DNA from: Paenibacillus sp. CC-CFT747
GTDB lineage: Bacteria > Bacillota > Bacilli > Paenibacillales > NBRC-103111
Assembly: GCA_030323305.1 (NCBI GenBank)
Contig: CP106741.1
Coordinates: 1,121,001 to 1,185,000, forward strand
Length of the DNA: 64,000 bases
Direction: 5' to 3'
Position numbers and translations under genes: made by a program. Each line of letters begins with the position of its first letter. Within the stretch, counting starts at the first letter, position 1. The notes beneath the pieces are model-generated. The model made no database searches. It worked only from the letters and a program-made list of their open reading frames with translations, and was not told the DNA's origin. Positions 47,850 to 56,680 of the stretch are shown here, piece after piece.

Positions 47850-47908
47850 GATACATAATGTATCATACGCCGTATGACCAATTTAAGATACAAAATGTAT
47901 CTTGTCAA
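47850..47908 (-). promoter_or_regulatory. EPS operon promoter with two GATACA-N3-TGTATC operators
   Basis: Minus-strand -35 TTGACA (47903-47908) and -10 TAAATT (47880-47885) are 17 bp apart. The spacer contains a 15-bp palindrome GATACATTTTGTATC (47887-47901). A second palindrome, GATACATAATGTATC (47850-47864, plus-strand reading), lies just downstream of the -10, and CATACGCCGTATG (47864-47876) lies between them. The layout implies tight repression. Confidence 0.75.
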
Positions 47909-48045
47909 TAACTTTTCTAAAAATTTCCTAACATTTCGAGTTAATTCTTTGTAAATCGTTAGGATTTTCAGAGGGGTTTCGACGATATCACGGGGAATTC
48001 GCGGTTAAGTTAAGCGTTTTCAGCATTTTAAAAAAAGGAGGAAAA

Positions 48046-48099
48046 ATGGGAGGCCTTGTCCGCCTGGAGGCGGTTTTATATAGAAGGGTTGGAAGATAG
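48046..48099 (+). CDS. Possible 17-aa leader peptide
   Basis: AAAGGAGGAAAA directly precedes ATG GGA GGC, a very strong ribosome site. The 17-codon ORF contains the hairpin CCGCCT-GG-AGGCGG followed by TTTT, reminiscent of an attenuator. Nothing long follows on this strand, so function is unclear. Confidence 0.3.
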   Translation: MGGLVRLEAVLYRRVGR

Positions 48100-48199
48100 C
48101 GTTGGAGGAGGCTGCTGGAGGAAGGTCCTCTTCTTATGGGACTTTCGGATGTAACCTTACCCGACAAGCCCGCTTCCTTGCTCTCGCGGCTGCAGAGGA

Positions 48200-48328
48200 T
48201 TACATGGCCTTCTTGCGTTCGAGTTCGGACACCCAGCGGGACTCTTTCGTTTTCTCAAACTTCTCGGGGCACAGCCCAAGCTGCTGCATCACTTTCAGAA
48301 TATCCAATTCGATTCCTTGTTTCTCCAC
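48200..48328 (-). CDS. Small hypothetical protein, 42 aa
   Basis: GTG 48328 is preceded by AAGGAGGGCTTTTC. The frame encodes a 42-residue charged, helical peptide (MEKQGIELDILKVMQQLGLC then a Lys/Glu-rich half). Codon use looks coding. I do not recognise it. It lies between the EPS promoter and the XRE regulator. Confidence 0.5.
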   Translation of the reverse strand: MEKQGIELDILKVMQQLGLCPEKFEKTKESRWVSELERKKAM

Positions 48329-48461
48329 GAAAAGCCCTCCTTAACGAAAAAATAAGTTGTTTTCCTGCCGGTTGACCGATACCGAAAAAATTTACTTCCA
48401 TCTGTCGAAATAGTAAGCAAATTGCCGCAACACCACGTATAATATAGTGTGAGCTTGTCCG

Positions 48462-48627
48462 TCCTCCTTTCGGAGCAGGAGGAGCGGTCATGATTGTTGG
48501 GAATAATGTAACGATATGTATCACGGTACTTACCATTATAGCGGAATCCCCTGCAAAAAAAGGGACTTTATCCCGGATTTTTCGGCTGATTTTCATGGAG
48601 AGACAGGGTTCGACAAGTCGCACTTAA
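48462..48627 (+). CDS. Small ORF (45 aa) with sequestered ribosome site
   Basis: The AGGAGGA ribosome site (48477-48483) pairs perfectly with TCCTCCT (48462-48468) in a 7-bp hairpin. ATG follows at 48490 and the frame runs to TAA 48627 (hydrophobic start MIVGNNVTICITVLTIIAE, then basic). A TATAAT lies upstream at about 48438. Translation would depend on opening the hairpin. The protein is unrecognised and might be a decayed fragment. Confidence 0.35.
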
Positions 48628-48784
48628 TGACTGGTTCTCCCCGTTTTTTATGCTCCTTTAAGACCAATAACGGCTTTAACGGCAAGTTTCCGGCTGCTTC
48701 CGGCCCGGCTTTGAATTCCGTGTAGTCATCTAGACCCATCTGCCTGTATAATAGGTTACACTGAGTATCGTTGGAGGGATTTTC

Positions 48785-49168
48785 TTGAAGGACGGAAACC
48801 GTATAGCACAGCTTAGATCGGCCAGGGGCCTAACCCAAGGAGAGCTCGCCGAGAAAGTCGGGGTCACCCGAGCTTCCTTATCCCACTATGAGAATAACCG
48901 CCGGGAGCCCGATTGGGATACGCTTCTGAAGCTCGCCGATTTCTTCTCCGTCAGTGCGGATTATCTCATGAACCGGACGAACGAGCCCCATCGCACGCTC
49001 GATCCCGACGTCAGGGAGTTCGTGGATAACCTGGAGCTTTCCGACGAGACCCTGCTGGAGAAATTTCAATTGACCGTGGACGGAAGAAGATTGACCCCGG
49101 AAGAAGCACGGCGCTTCATCGCCTTCGTGAGGGCGGAGCGGGAAATGAATCCGAAGGAAGTAAAATGA
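48785..49168 (+). CDS. XRE-family (SinR/ImmR-like) transcriptional regulator
   Basis: A 127-aa regulator with an N-terminal Cro/C1-type HTH (LRSARGLTQGELAEKVGVTR then ASLSHYENNRREPDWDTL) and a short C-terminal region (ELSDETLLEKFQLTVDGRRL) typical of phage-repressor-like Firmicute regulators. The start is TTG 48785, eight bases after GGAGGG; TATAAT at 48747 gives a plausible promoter. It is the nearest DNA-binding protein to the EPS promoter, 0.9 kb away, and is a candidate for recognising the GATACR palindromes. That link is inference. Confidence 0.85.
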   Translation: MKDGNRIAQLRSARGLTQGELAEKVGVTRASLSHYENNRREPDWDTLLKLADFFSVSADYLMNRTNEPHRTLDPDVREFVDNLELSDETLLEKFQLTVDGRRLTPEEARRFIAFVRAEREMNPKEVK

Positions 49169-49283
49169 ACCGTCTCCCCCTGTCTCTTCTATTATAATAG
49201 GAACGGCTGCGAACCCCTTAAACGGCAGCGGGCCGGAACGCTCGTCGGGGAGCATCGCCAGCCGGAGAAACGGACACCTTCCT

Positions 49284-49341
49284 AAAAGGCACCTCTTCCA
49301 AAGTCATCGGAAACGATCCGCTGTTTGGGGGGTGCCTTTTG
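49284..49341 (+). terminator. Terminator of the XRE gene
   Basis: AAAAGGCACC / GGTGCCTTTT arms with an inner CGGA/TCCG hairpin. Confidence 0.7.
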
Positions 49342-49429
49342 AAAGATAAAGCGACGGATGCAGACGTAAGACATATGTGGTATAGTACTAGAGGATAACC
49401 AAAGAAGAAACTCTAGGGCTGCCAGTCCT

Positions 49430-49466
49430 AGGAGAGGTTCGCGAACTCCCTCTATAAAAAACTAAG
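49430..49466 (+). ncRNA. preQ1-I riboswitch
   Basis: AGAGGTTCGCGAACTCCCTC followed by TATAAAAAACTAA matches the class I preQ1 aptamer: stem AGAGG/CCTCT and the A-rich tail that forms the H-type pseudoknot. It precedes queF and a queuosine-precursor transporter. An upstream CTAGG/CCTAG hairpin (about 49411-49430) may take part in switching. Confidence 0.9.
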
Positions 49467-49470
49467 AATG

Positions 49471-49502
49471 GATGCTGCCGTCCTAGGACCGGTATGCCTT
49501 TT
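49471..49502 (+). terminator. Riboswitch expression-platform terminator
   Basis: GCCGTCCTAGGACCGGT stem followed by GCCTTTTTT directly after the preQ1 aptamer. Transcription should stop when preQ1 is bound. Confidence 0.65.
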
Positions 49503-49594
49503 TTGCGCATTCTTACGTTTGACCATAGCCTGTTCCCGGAATCTCTTCTTCTACCCATTCGGCCTTAGGGCCGCATCAAGGAAGGAGATTTTTT

Positions 49595-50095
49595 ATGTCG
49601 GAAGGAAGAAAGCCGGAAGAAATGAAAGACATCACCCTGCTCGGCAGCCAAGGAACGAAATACAGCTTCGGCTACGATCCCGGGGTTCTGGAGGCGTTCG
49701 ACAACAAGCACCCCAACCGGGACTACTTCGTCAAGTTCAACTGCCCCGAATTCACCAGCCTGTGCCCGATGACGGGACAGCCGGATTTTGCCACGATCTA
49801 TATCTCGTATATTCCCGATAAGAAGATGGTCGAGAGCAAGGCGCTTAAGCTCTACCTGTTCAGCTTCCGCAACCACGGCGATTTCCATGAGGACTGCATG
49901 AACATCATCATGAACGACCTGATCGCCCTTATGCAGCCCCGCTACATTGAGGTCTGGGGCAAGTTCACCCCGCGCGGCGGCATCTCCATCGACCCTTACT
50001 GCAACTGGGGCCAGCCGGGGACGAAATACGAAGCCATGGCCGAGCACCGGCTCATGAATCACGATCTCTATCCTGAAAAAGTGGATAACCGGTAG
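49595..50095 (+). CDS. queF: NADPH-dependent 7-cyano-7-deazaguanine reductase
   Basis: A 166-aa unimodular QueF. The catalytic Cys57 and Asp64 lie in [14 protein letters not shown], and the NADPH/QueF motif is [17 protein letters not shown]. It reduces preQ0 to preQ1 in queuosine synthesis. ATG 49595 follows AAGGAG. The riboswitch upstream gives feedback control. It forms a unit with the transporter gene 13 bp downstream. Intact. Confidence 0.97.
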   Translation: MSEGRKPEEMKDITLLGSQGTKYSFGYDPGVLEAFDNKHPNRDYFVKFNCPEFTSLCPMTGQPDFATIYISYIPDKKMVESKALKLYLFSFRNHGDFHEDCMNIIMNDLIALMQPRYIEVWGKFTPRGGISIDPYCNWGQPGTKYEAMAEHRLMNHDLYPEKVDNR

Positions 50096-50108
50096 GAGGG
50101 AGAAACCG

Positions 50109-50650
50109 ATGAGACCATTTCTTCTCCTGCTCTACCTCGTTTCGATTGCCGGCGCCAACGTCGTGACGGCTTCCACGGCGCCGCTCGCGTTCGGGCCGGT
50201 GCTCGTGCCGGCCGGGTCGTTCCTGATCGGCGCGATCTTCATCCTGCGCGATCTCGTGCAGAACGCCTACGGCCGGGCCAAGACGTACGCCGTTATCGCC
50301 TGCGCGATGGTGCTGTCGGCGGTGACGTCCTGGCTGCTCGGCGATACGCTGTGGATCGTCTTCGCGTCCGCCGTCACCTTCCTCGTCTCCGAAACGACGG
50401 ATACGGAAATCTATACGCGGCTGAAGCTTCCCTCGCCCGCCGGGTTCTCTACAGCGGCCTCGCCGGGGGAACCGTCGACAGCGTGCTGTTCGTGCTCATC
50501 GGCCTGTCCCCGCTTGGCGCCGGCTTCCTGCCGTGGGAGGCCGTCGGCTACGCCATGGCCGGGCAGGTGATCGTCAAGGTGGGCCTGCAGGCGGCCGCCG
50601 CGGCCGTGATTGCCCTCGGCGCGAAGGCCCGCCGTTCCGCAGAGGCTTAG
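50109..50650 (+). CDS. VUT-family (YhhQ-type) queuosine precursor transporter (frameshifted)
   Basis: A ~181-aa integral-membrane protein with six segments. It starts LLLLYLVSIAGANVVTASTA, has FILRDLVQNAYGRAKTYAVI, FLVSETTDTEIYTRLK and, after one missing base at about 50433, LARRVLYSGLAGGTVDSVLF. The ~Asp/Arg pattern LRDLVQ and the SGLxGGxxDS helix are typical of VUT/YhhQ transporters of preQ0/preQ1. Its place behind queF supports salvage uptake. Confidence 0.88.
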
Positions 50651-50782
50651 CTCGCCGCGGAACGGCTCGAGGGTGCGAGGCGGGGACCGCCCGCCGCCGG
50701 CGAACCGGCCGGCCCGCACCAAAACGCCCTTTCCTTTCGTCCGGCGGACGAGAGGAAAGGGCGTTTTTGGTGTGGGCCGATT

Positions 50783-50793
50783 CTAGTGCCTTA
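50783..50793 (-). promoter_or_regulatory. CTAGTGCCTTA motif, kinase 3' region
   Basis: An eleven-base word also present (with one change or none) at 54464 and 59682, always outside genes. Role unknown. Confidence 0.3.
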
Positions 50794-50811
50794 ATGCTGC
50801 CAGCCGTCCCG

Positions 50812-53548
50812 TTAAGCAGAGCGCGGAGCCCACTGCCTCAGTACCCGCTCCACCTCAGGGGCGAACACGGGCTTGCTGATGTAGTCCATCATCCCGGCTT
50901 CGAAGCACCTTTCCCGGTCGTCCCTCCTCGCGTACGCCGTAACGGCCACAATGACAGGGCCCTCCCCGGGTGAATAATGCTGCCGGATCGCCCGCGTGGC
51001 TTCCAAGCCGTCCATGTCCGGCATCTCCAGGTCCATGAAGATCAGGTCGTACTCCTCTGTCTTCGAGGCTTCCAGCGCCTCCAGCCCGCTCCCGGCGCTG
51101 TCCGCTTCACAGCCGTGCTTCCGGAGCAGCGAGTGAAGGAGCTGCCGGTTCACCCCATTGTCGTCGGCCACGAGAATCCGCAGAGCGCTGTAGTCCACCG
51201 CTTCTTCAGGAGCAAGAGCCGGCCTGTCCTCCCGGCGTCCCGCGGCGGCGACATCCGTTTCGATAGCCGGATGAAGGGCCGCGGCGGCGAACTCCTTGCC
51301 GGGAGGAGTGAGGGGAACGACAAAGGAGAAGGTGGAGCCCTCGTGCTCCCGGCTTTCCACGCCGATGGAACCGCCCATGAGCTCCACGAGCTTCTTGCAG
51401 ATGGCAAGCCCCAGTCCGGTCCCCCCGTATTTGCGGTTAATGACCGGACTCAGCTGGGAGAAGGACTGGAAGAGCAGATCATGCTTGTCCGCGGGGATGC
51501 CGATCCCCGTATCCTCGACCGCGATTTCGAGAAGCACCTGATCCCGTTCCGGGACGAACCGGGACCGGGCCTGCACTTCAATGCGGCCCTCCTCCGTAAA
51601 CTTCACCGCGTTCCCGACCAGGTTCACGAGAATTTGCCGGAGCCGCCCTTCGTCTCCCCCAGCTGGACCGGCACCGTTTCGTCCACCCGCCATTTCAGCG
51701 CCAGCCCCTTCTCGGCTGCCTTCGGGGCAAACAGCTCCAGAACACCGCGCAGGAGAGAATGCACCTCGATGCAGTCATGGCTCAGCTCCATCTTGCCGGA
51801 TTCGATCCGGCTGAAGTCGAGAATTTCGTTCATGATGCGCAGAAGCGCCTTGCTGCTTTTGATGATGGTCTCCGTGTAGAGCTTCTGCTCCTCAGACAAG
51901 GGGTTCCCGCCAGCAGGTCAGCCATGCCGATAATGCCGTTCATGGGGGTCCGGATCTCATGGCTGACCACGGCCAGAAATTCGGATTTGGCCTGATCGGC
52001 CTTCTCCGCCGCCTCCTTTGCCCGGAGGATTTCCTTCTCTCCCGTGATGTCCCGGAACACGACCACCGCCCCTCTCGGCCGGCCGTTCTCGACAAGCGGG
52101 GTAACGCGGTAATCGGCCAGAAAGCTTGAGCCGTCCTTGCGCCAGAACACCGCTTCCTTGTTGTAGTGCGAGCGTCCGTCCCGGATGGTGCGGAAGAGCG
52201 CCGTTTCTTCCGTCGTCAGCCGGCTCATGTCGTTAAGCGCTTCTCTCAGCATCCCGAGATAAGGCCGTCCGATCAGCTCCGTCGCCTCGAAGCCGAGCAT
52301 GGCCGCCCCCGCCGGATTGATAAAGATGGCATGGCCCTCCTCGTCGAGCCCGAAGATCCCTTCCGAGACCGAGTTCAGAATAAGTGTATAGTCCGAGCTT
52401 AGCTTCTCGATCTGTTCGATGTACTGCTTACGCTCGGTAATGTCCGTCGTGATCCCGAACACCCCGACCACTTCCCCGTCCACGATAATCGGAATGTTCG
52501 TCGAGTTGATTTCCACCGGGTGCCCGTCTTTGTGAAGGATGGTCAGGTCGTAGCTTTGCGGCTCTCCTTGCTTGGCGAGACCGAAGTGATGCAGGGTCTT
52601 CGGCAGGTCCTTCGGATGGACGATCGGCCCCCAGTACATGCCGATCAGCTCCTCCAGCGTATAGCCTGTAATTTTCACGAGATTGGCATTGGCCGTCAGG
52701 TAATCCCCGTCCAGGTTCATGGAATAAACCGCCGCCGGATTATGGTCAAAAAACGACTTGTACCGCTGCTCGCTTTCCTGAAGGCGCTGATCCGCTTCCC
52801 GCCGCTCGGTAATGTCCCGGGAGATGGAGATAATCTCCTCCAGCTCGCCGCTGCCGTTCATCATGTAGCGGCTCGTCGATTCGAGCCATACGTAACGGCC
52901 GTCCTTGCATTGAAAGCGGAAGGTGACGCTGCTGCCTTCCGTATACCGATTCTGGTCGAGAAAGGCCTTCACCCGGTCCAGGTCCTCCGGATGAACCATT
53001 TCAATGGCGCTTCTCCCTACCATTTCCTCCGGTTCATAGCCGAAAAAGGTCCGGCAGCTCGGGGACGAGAAGGTGATGGTCGCGGCCTCATCCGCCGTAT
53101 GCCGGGAGATCCAGTCGAGGGAGGCCTCCGTGATCAGACGCTGCTTTCGTTCGCTGTCCTTCAGCCGTTTCTCCATTAAGCGCAGCCCGGTCATGTCGAC
53201 GGCTTGAACGAGCAGAAAGCGCCTGTCGTCCCCTTCCGTCCTTTCCCATTCCGAGAAGGCCAGCGACAGCCAGACAGCCGTTCCGTTCTTATGAAGATAG
53301 CGCTTCACCAGCGGTTCGGACAAAAGCCTTTCTTCCTCCCCGACGGCCGGAAACGCCGGATCGTCAGGGTGAGTCAGCTCCCGGTCGGTCATCCTCCGCA
53401 GCTCCTCTTCCCCATATCCCAGCAGACGGCACAGGGAAGGATTCGCCATTACCCAGTGACCCGCCTGCCTGTCCATGATTCCGATCCCGAAGGGAGCGCT
53501 TTCGTAAGCCCGTTCAAAGACAACTTCCTTATCCGCATAAAACTCCAT
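50812..53548 (-). CDS. PAS-rich hybrid histidine kinase / response regulator (two frameshifts)
   Basis: A ~912-aa soluble hybrid kinase without membrane segments. Four PAS domains span residues ~1-500 (e.g. [80 protein letters not shown]). The phospho-acceptor His lies in [20 protein letters not shown]. The HATPase follows ([49 protein letters not shown]), then a receiver domain with Asp in [13 protein letters not shown]. Missing G residues at about 51905 and 51660 break the frame. The input signal is cytoplasmic and unknown. Confidence 0.9.
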
Positions 53549-53664
53549 AATTTCGGGGCCCTCCTGGCTTTCATCTGCCGACTGGCTGACCGCTTCCGGC
53601 CGAGCGCTATCCGCTATCTATACTTTAAACGAAGTCCGGTCCCCCTTACCACTATTTCCTTCCA

Positions 53665-53704
53665 CAAAAAAACCGCCCCCAGCCCGTTGGGCCCGTAAGG
53701 CGGT
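53665..53704 (-). terminator. Terminator of the nitroreductase gene
   Basis: Minus strand ACCGCC ... GGCGGT with T7, 18 bp after the nitroreductase stop. Confidence 0.75.
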
Positions 53705-53722
53705 CGGATGGCAGGCCGAAGC

Positions 53723-54322
53723 TTACTTGAACACCTGGATCCGTTCCTCGACCGGACCGAATTCTTTTTCTCCCGGAGGAGCGGTCGGGGTTCCGAAGGG
53801 CATCTGCGCAATGAGCTGCCACGTTTCCGGAAGCCCCCACTCGGACTTGACCCGTTCGTCGATGAGCGGGTTATAATGCTGCAGGTTCGCACCGAGCCCT
53901 TCGGCCTCCAGAGCCGTCCAGATGACGAACTGTAGCATGCCGGATGACTGCTGCGACCAGACGGGGAACCGATCCTGGTAGGTCGGAAGCTTGGCTTGGA
54001 GTTCCTCGATTACCGCCTGGTCCTCGAAGTACAGCACCGTGCCGTACGCTCCGCGGAATCCGTCCATTCGCTGCTGGGTCGATTCGAACTTGTCCGCAGG
54101 GACAATTGTCTTCAGGATTTCCGTCGTGATGTCCCAGAGCTTGTTGTGCTGCTCCCCGAACAGAATGACGACGCGGGAGCTGCGGGAATTGAACGCGGAC
54201 GGCGTGTGCTTCACCGCCTCGTGGACGATTTCCTGGATGCGCTCGTCCGAAACGGTCGATTCTTTGCTGAGTGTATAGATGGAGCGTCTTTCCGATACGG
54301 CCTTGGCAAACTCTTTGGTCAT
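53723..54322 (-). CDS. Nitroreductase-family oxidoreductase
   Basis: A 199-aa FMN-dependent nitroreductase, closest in type to YdgI/HBN1-like proteins. It has AVSERRSIYTLSKESTVSDE for FMN binding, HTPSAFNSRSSRVVILFGEQ and WTALEAEGLGANLQHYNPLI. It reduces nitro compounds or quinones with NAD(P)H. Single gene with its own terminator; a CTAGTGCCTTA motif lies 140 bp upstream. Intact. Confidence 0.9.
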   Translation of the reverse strand: MTKEFAKAVSERRSIYTLSKESTVSDERIQEIVHEAVKHTPSAFNSRSSRVVILFGEQHNKLWDITTEILKTIVPADKFESTQQRMDGFRGAYGTVLYFEDQAVIEELQAKLPTYQDRFPVWSQQSSGMLQFVIWTALEAEGLGANLQHYNPLIDERVKSEWGLPETWQLIAQMPFGTPTAPPGEKEFGPVEERIQVFK

Positions 54323-54463
54323 GGGTATTCCCTCCGCAACTGTGATCTGGTTTTCGGAAATAGTTAGCTTCTTGTAAAAGAAAGTGAGTGGTCAAAGCAA
54401 CCCGGCGTTTTTAAGCATGACAACGATGTTTACCCGCCGGAACGGCTTTTGAACCAAGTGCGG

Positions 54464-54474
54464 CTAGTGCCTTA
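54464..54474 (-). promoter_or_regulatory. CTAGTGCCTTA motif upstream of nitroreductase
   Basis: The word and the next 11 bases (GCCGGGAGTGT) closely match 59682-59703 upstream of the solute-binding-protein gene. The rest of the 54.32-54.64 kb gap shows no gene. Confidence 0.4.
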
Positions 54475-54640
54475 GCCGGGAGTGTCATTTTGCTTTCCTA
54501 TGGATTCCCGTACGCATACCCGGTGCTTTACTCACCAACAAAGTTACCGGATAAGACTCTAGCTTATCCAAGAATGGCCCCTGCCCATACATACTTCCCG
54601 CCGGAAGAGAGGATACTGGTTAGAAAAAGGTGGTGCTTCC

Positions 54641-55326
54641 ATGATCAACCGCTTGTCGCTTTCGCTCCCCCGCAGGAAGTAGCGGCCCATTATTCCGTTG
54701 ACCGCATCGTGACCGGCTATGAAGCCGATGCCTCTTACCGGCCGACGGAGCCGATTCCGGTGCTCTACATGAAGGGGGCCGAGCAGAAGGAAACCTGCCT
54801 CGACCTACATACCTGGGGGATTTTCCCCCACTGGGCCAAGGATTCAGTCAACGCCGAGAGCGAATCCATTCCCGAGAAGCCCGCCTACCGCCGGCTGATG
54901 GCCAAATACCGCTGCCTCATTCCGTGCGACGGCTTCTATACATGGAGAATGGAAGGCAAAACCCGCATCCCCGTCAAATTCACCCTCCCCGGCCGCCAAG
55001 TGTTCGGGCTTGCCGGAATCTATGATGTATGGAAACAGCCAAGCGGCGCGGAGTACCGGACGTGCACCATTCTGACAACCCGGGCGAACCGGGTGATCTT
55101 TCCTTATCATGACCGGATGCCGGTCATCCTTCAGGAGCAGGACACGGCCCCATGGCTTGATCCGGCCTACCGGAGATCCGATGAGTTTCTGTCCCTGCTT
55201 CTTCCTTACGAGGCCGAGGCCATGATGGCCGAGGAGAGGCCGGGAGACGAAGCGCCCGGGAGACCGGCCAAGGGACGGGAGACGAGCAAGCGGAGCCGGT
55301 GGGGCTGGGCTCCGATCAAGGAATAG
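54641..55326 (+). CDS. YedK/HMCES-like (SRAP) protein lacking the catalytic Cys (frameshifted)
   Basis: A ~229-aa SRAP-fold protein. The start is ATG 54641, followed by INRLSLFAPPQEVAAHYSVD once a missing T at about 54661 is restored; in typical SRAP proteins this position reads MCGRF. The catalytic Cys2 is therefore Ile. NAESES replaces NARxET (Asn kept, Arg lost), CDGFYTWR replaces DGFYEW (Glu lost), and HDRMPVIL keeps the His. The fold (LHTWGIFPHWAKD, GLAGIYDVW, CTILTTRAN) is otherwise complete. Normal SRAP proteins shield abasic DNA by a Cys2 crosslink; this one cannot. C-terminal ~35 residues are basic and disordered. Confidence 0.8.
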
Positions 55327-55337
55327 AGCTCCCGTCC

Positions 55338-55974
55338 CTAGTCCGGCAGTCCGGCTCCCGCCGGATTCCGCCGGATTCCGCCGCCGCCTGGAGAACGACC
55401 CGCCGGTCCGCGGGAATCGAGGGACCCCTCCCGGTATTCGGTAGGGGTCCTTCCCGTTTCCCTGCGGAACCATTGGGCCATATGCGAGGCGCTGCGGAAG
55501 CCTATGGCCGAGCCGATCTCGGCCATGGACAGCTTTCCTTCCCCGAGCAGCCTCTTCGCCTCCTGCAGCCTCACCCGCTGCAACTGCTCCGCGGGGCTTC
55601 GGCCGGTTACCCGCTTGTAGACCCGCTGCAGGTGGTAAGGGCTAACGGCGAGCTTCGTCGGCCAGAATGGGCAGCGTCAGCGGGCGGCCGAGCCGCTCCA
55701 TGAGAAGCCGGTCCACCTCGGCGGCGAGTGCGGCGTCGGGCCCGTGGCTTCCCGGCGTTTCGGGGCGGCACCGCTTGCACGGGCGGAAGCCTTCTCGGAC
55801 CGCGGCTTTTACTGAGGGAAAGAACGTAACGTTCTCAGGCTTCGGGGTCTTCGCCCGGCAGGAGGGCCGGCAGACGATGCCCGTCGTGCGGACCCCCGTA
55901 TAGTAAATGCCGTCATAGGTGCTTTCCTTGCGGGCCACCGTTTCGTAGACCCGGTTGAACAATTCGGCGTCCAT
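55338..55974 (-). CDS. adaA: AdaA-type methylphosphotriester-DNA methyltransferase / AraC regulator (frameshifted)
   Basis: A ~211-aa AdaA-like protein. The Ada zinc domain holds Cys35, Cys39, Cys66 and Cys69 (GIVCRPSCRAKTPKPENV, RPCKRCRPE). The AraC HTH follows (LAVSPYHLQRVYKRVTGRSP, IGSAIGFRSASHMAQWFRRE). The frame is restored by removing one base in GAAGCTCG at about 55650. It accepts methyl groups from DNA phosphotriesters and then activates alkylation-repair genes. ATG 55974 has AGGAGG seven bases upstream. No ogt/adaB neighbour is present. Confidence 0.88.
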
Positions 55975-56086
55975 CCGCGTCACCTCCTTTACCGCCAGTA
56001 TACCCCCGGGCGGTCCGGGAGAGAAGCGGGAGGCAATAAGAACGCAACCTTTCGACAGCCGGCAGGCCGGCTGTCATCGGCCCAAG

Positions 56087-56680
56087 TCATTTCAGCCGGA
56101 TGTGCTTAAGCGTCGTCAGCAGGCGGTCGGCCCTGCGCCTCCACGGTCCCCGGTTGTCAGGCCGCAGCTCCAGTCCGGCCAGGGATGCAATCGCCTCCAC
56201 ATTATCCCGGACGGTATGATGCTCCGTGTCGAGATGATGCCGGAAGGCTTCGTGGGCGAGGCCCTTCACGCAGCGGTCAATCTGTTGGGCCGCCCAGGAG
56301 TCCGGCCCCTCCCTGCGGCTCCGCAGACGCTTCAGCAGCGTTTCGCGGGAGGCGCATAACGCAAAGTGCCGCACATCGGCCCCCTCTCTTCTCAGCCGGC
56401 CGACCATCTCGTCGAAATACCCGGAATCCACCACGGTCATGGGAACGAGGAGAACGCCCTTATGCTCACGGTTCAAGTAGGCGAGCATGTGGTAGTTCAT
56501 CTCCCTCCACATGGGGAAGTGCTGAAAATCCCCGCCGGCCAGCTCCTTCGGAAGATTTCGGCGGATAAAGTACCCTACATTCTCCGGGTCGTACACGAAC
56601 GAACCGGGAAGCCGCCGATGAAGCTCGAAGGCGGTTTGGGTTTTGCCTGCCCCGAAGGCTCCGTTAATCCACACGATCAT
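56087..56680 (-). CDS. tmrB: Tunicamycin-resistance ATP-binding protein TmrB
   Basis: A 197-aa P-loop protein that matches Bacillus subtilis TmrB in length and pattern throughout. The N-terminus is IVWINGAFGAGKTQTAFELH (Walker A), then VYDPENVGYFIRRNLPKEL, LLVPMTVVDSGYFDEMVGRL, SWAAQQIDRCVKGL and the C-terminal amphipathic GPWRRRADRLLTTLKHIRLK. TmrB binds tunicamycin at the membrane and protects sugar-phosphate transferases. ATG 56680 has GGGAGGTG. No frameshift. It is a single gene; the 315 bp upstream hold only promoter-like AT-rich sequence. Confidence 0.93.
   Translation of the reverse strand: MIVWINGAFGAGKTQTAFELHRRLPGSFVYDPENVGYFIRRNLPKELAGGDFQHFPMWREMNYHMLAYLNREHKGVLLVPMTVVDSGYFDEMVGRLRREGADVRHFALCASRETLLKRLRSRREGPDSWAAQQIDRCVKGLAHEAFRHHLDTEHHTVRDNVEAIASLAGLELRPDNRGPWRRRADRLLTTLKHIRLK

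Noticed and set aside
54490..54640. Upstream extension of the SRAP-like frame (start at 54490)
   Set aside because: It has no ribosome site and no similarity; the ATG at 54641 in the neighbouring frame gives the family-like N-terminus after one base is restored.
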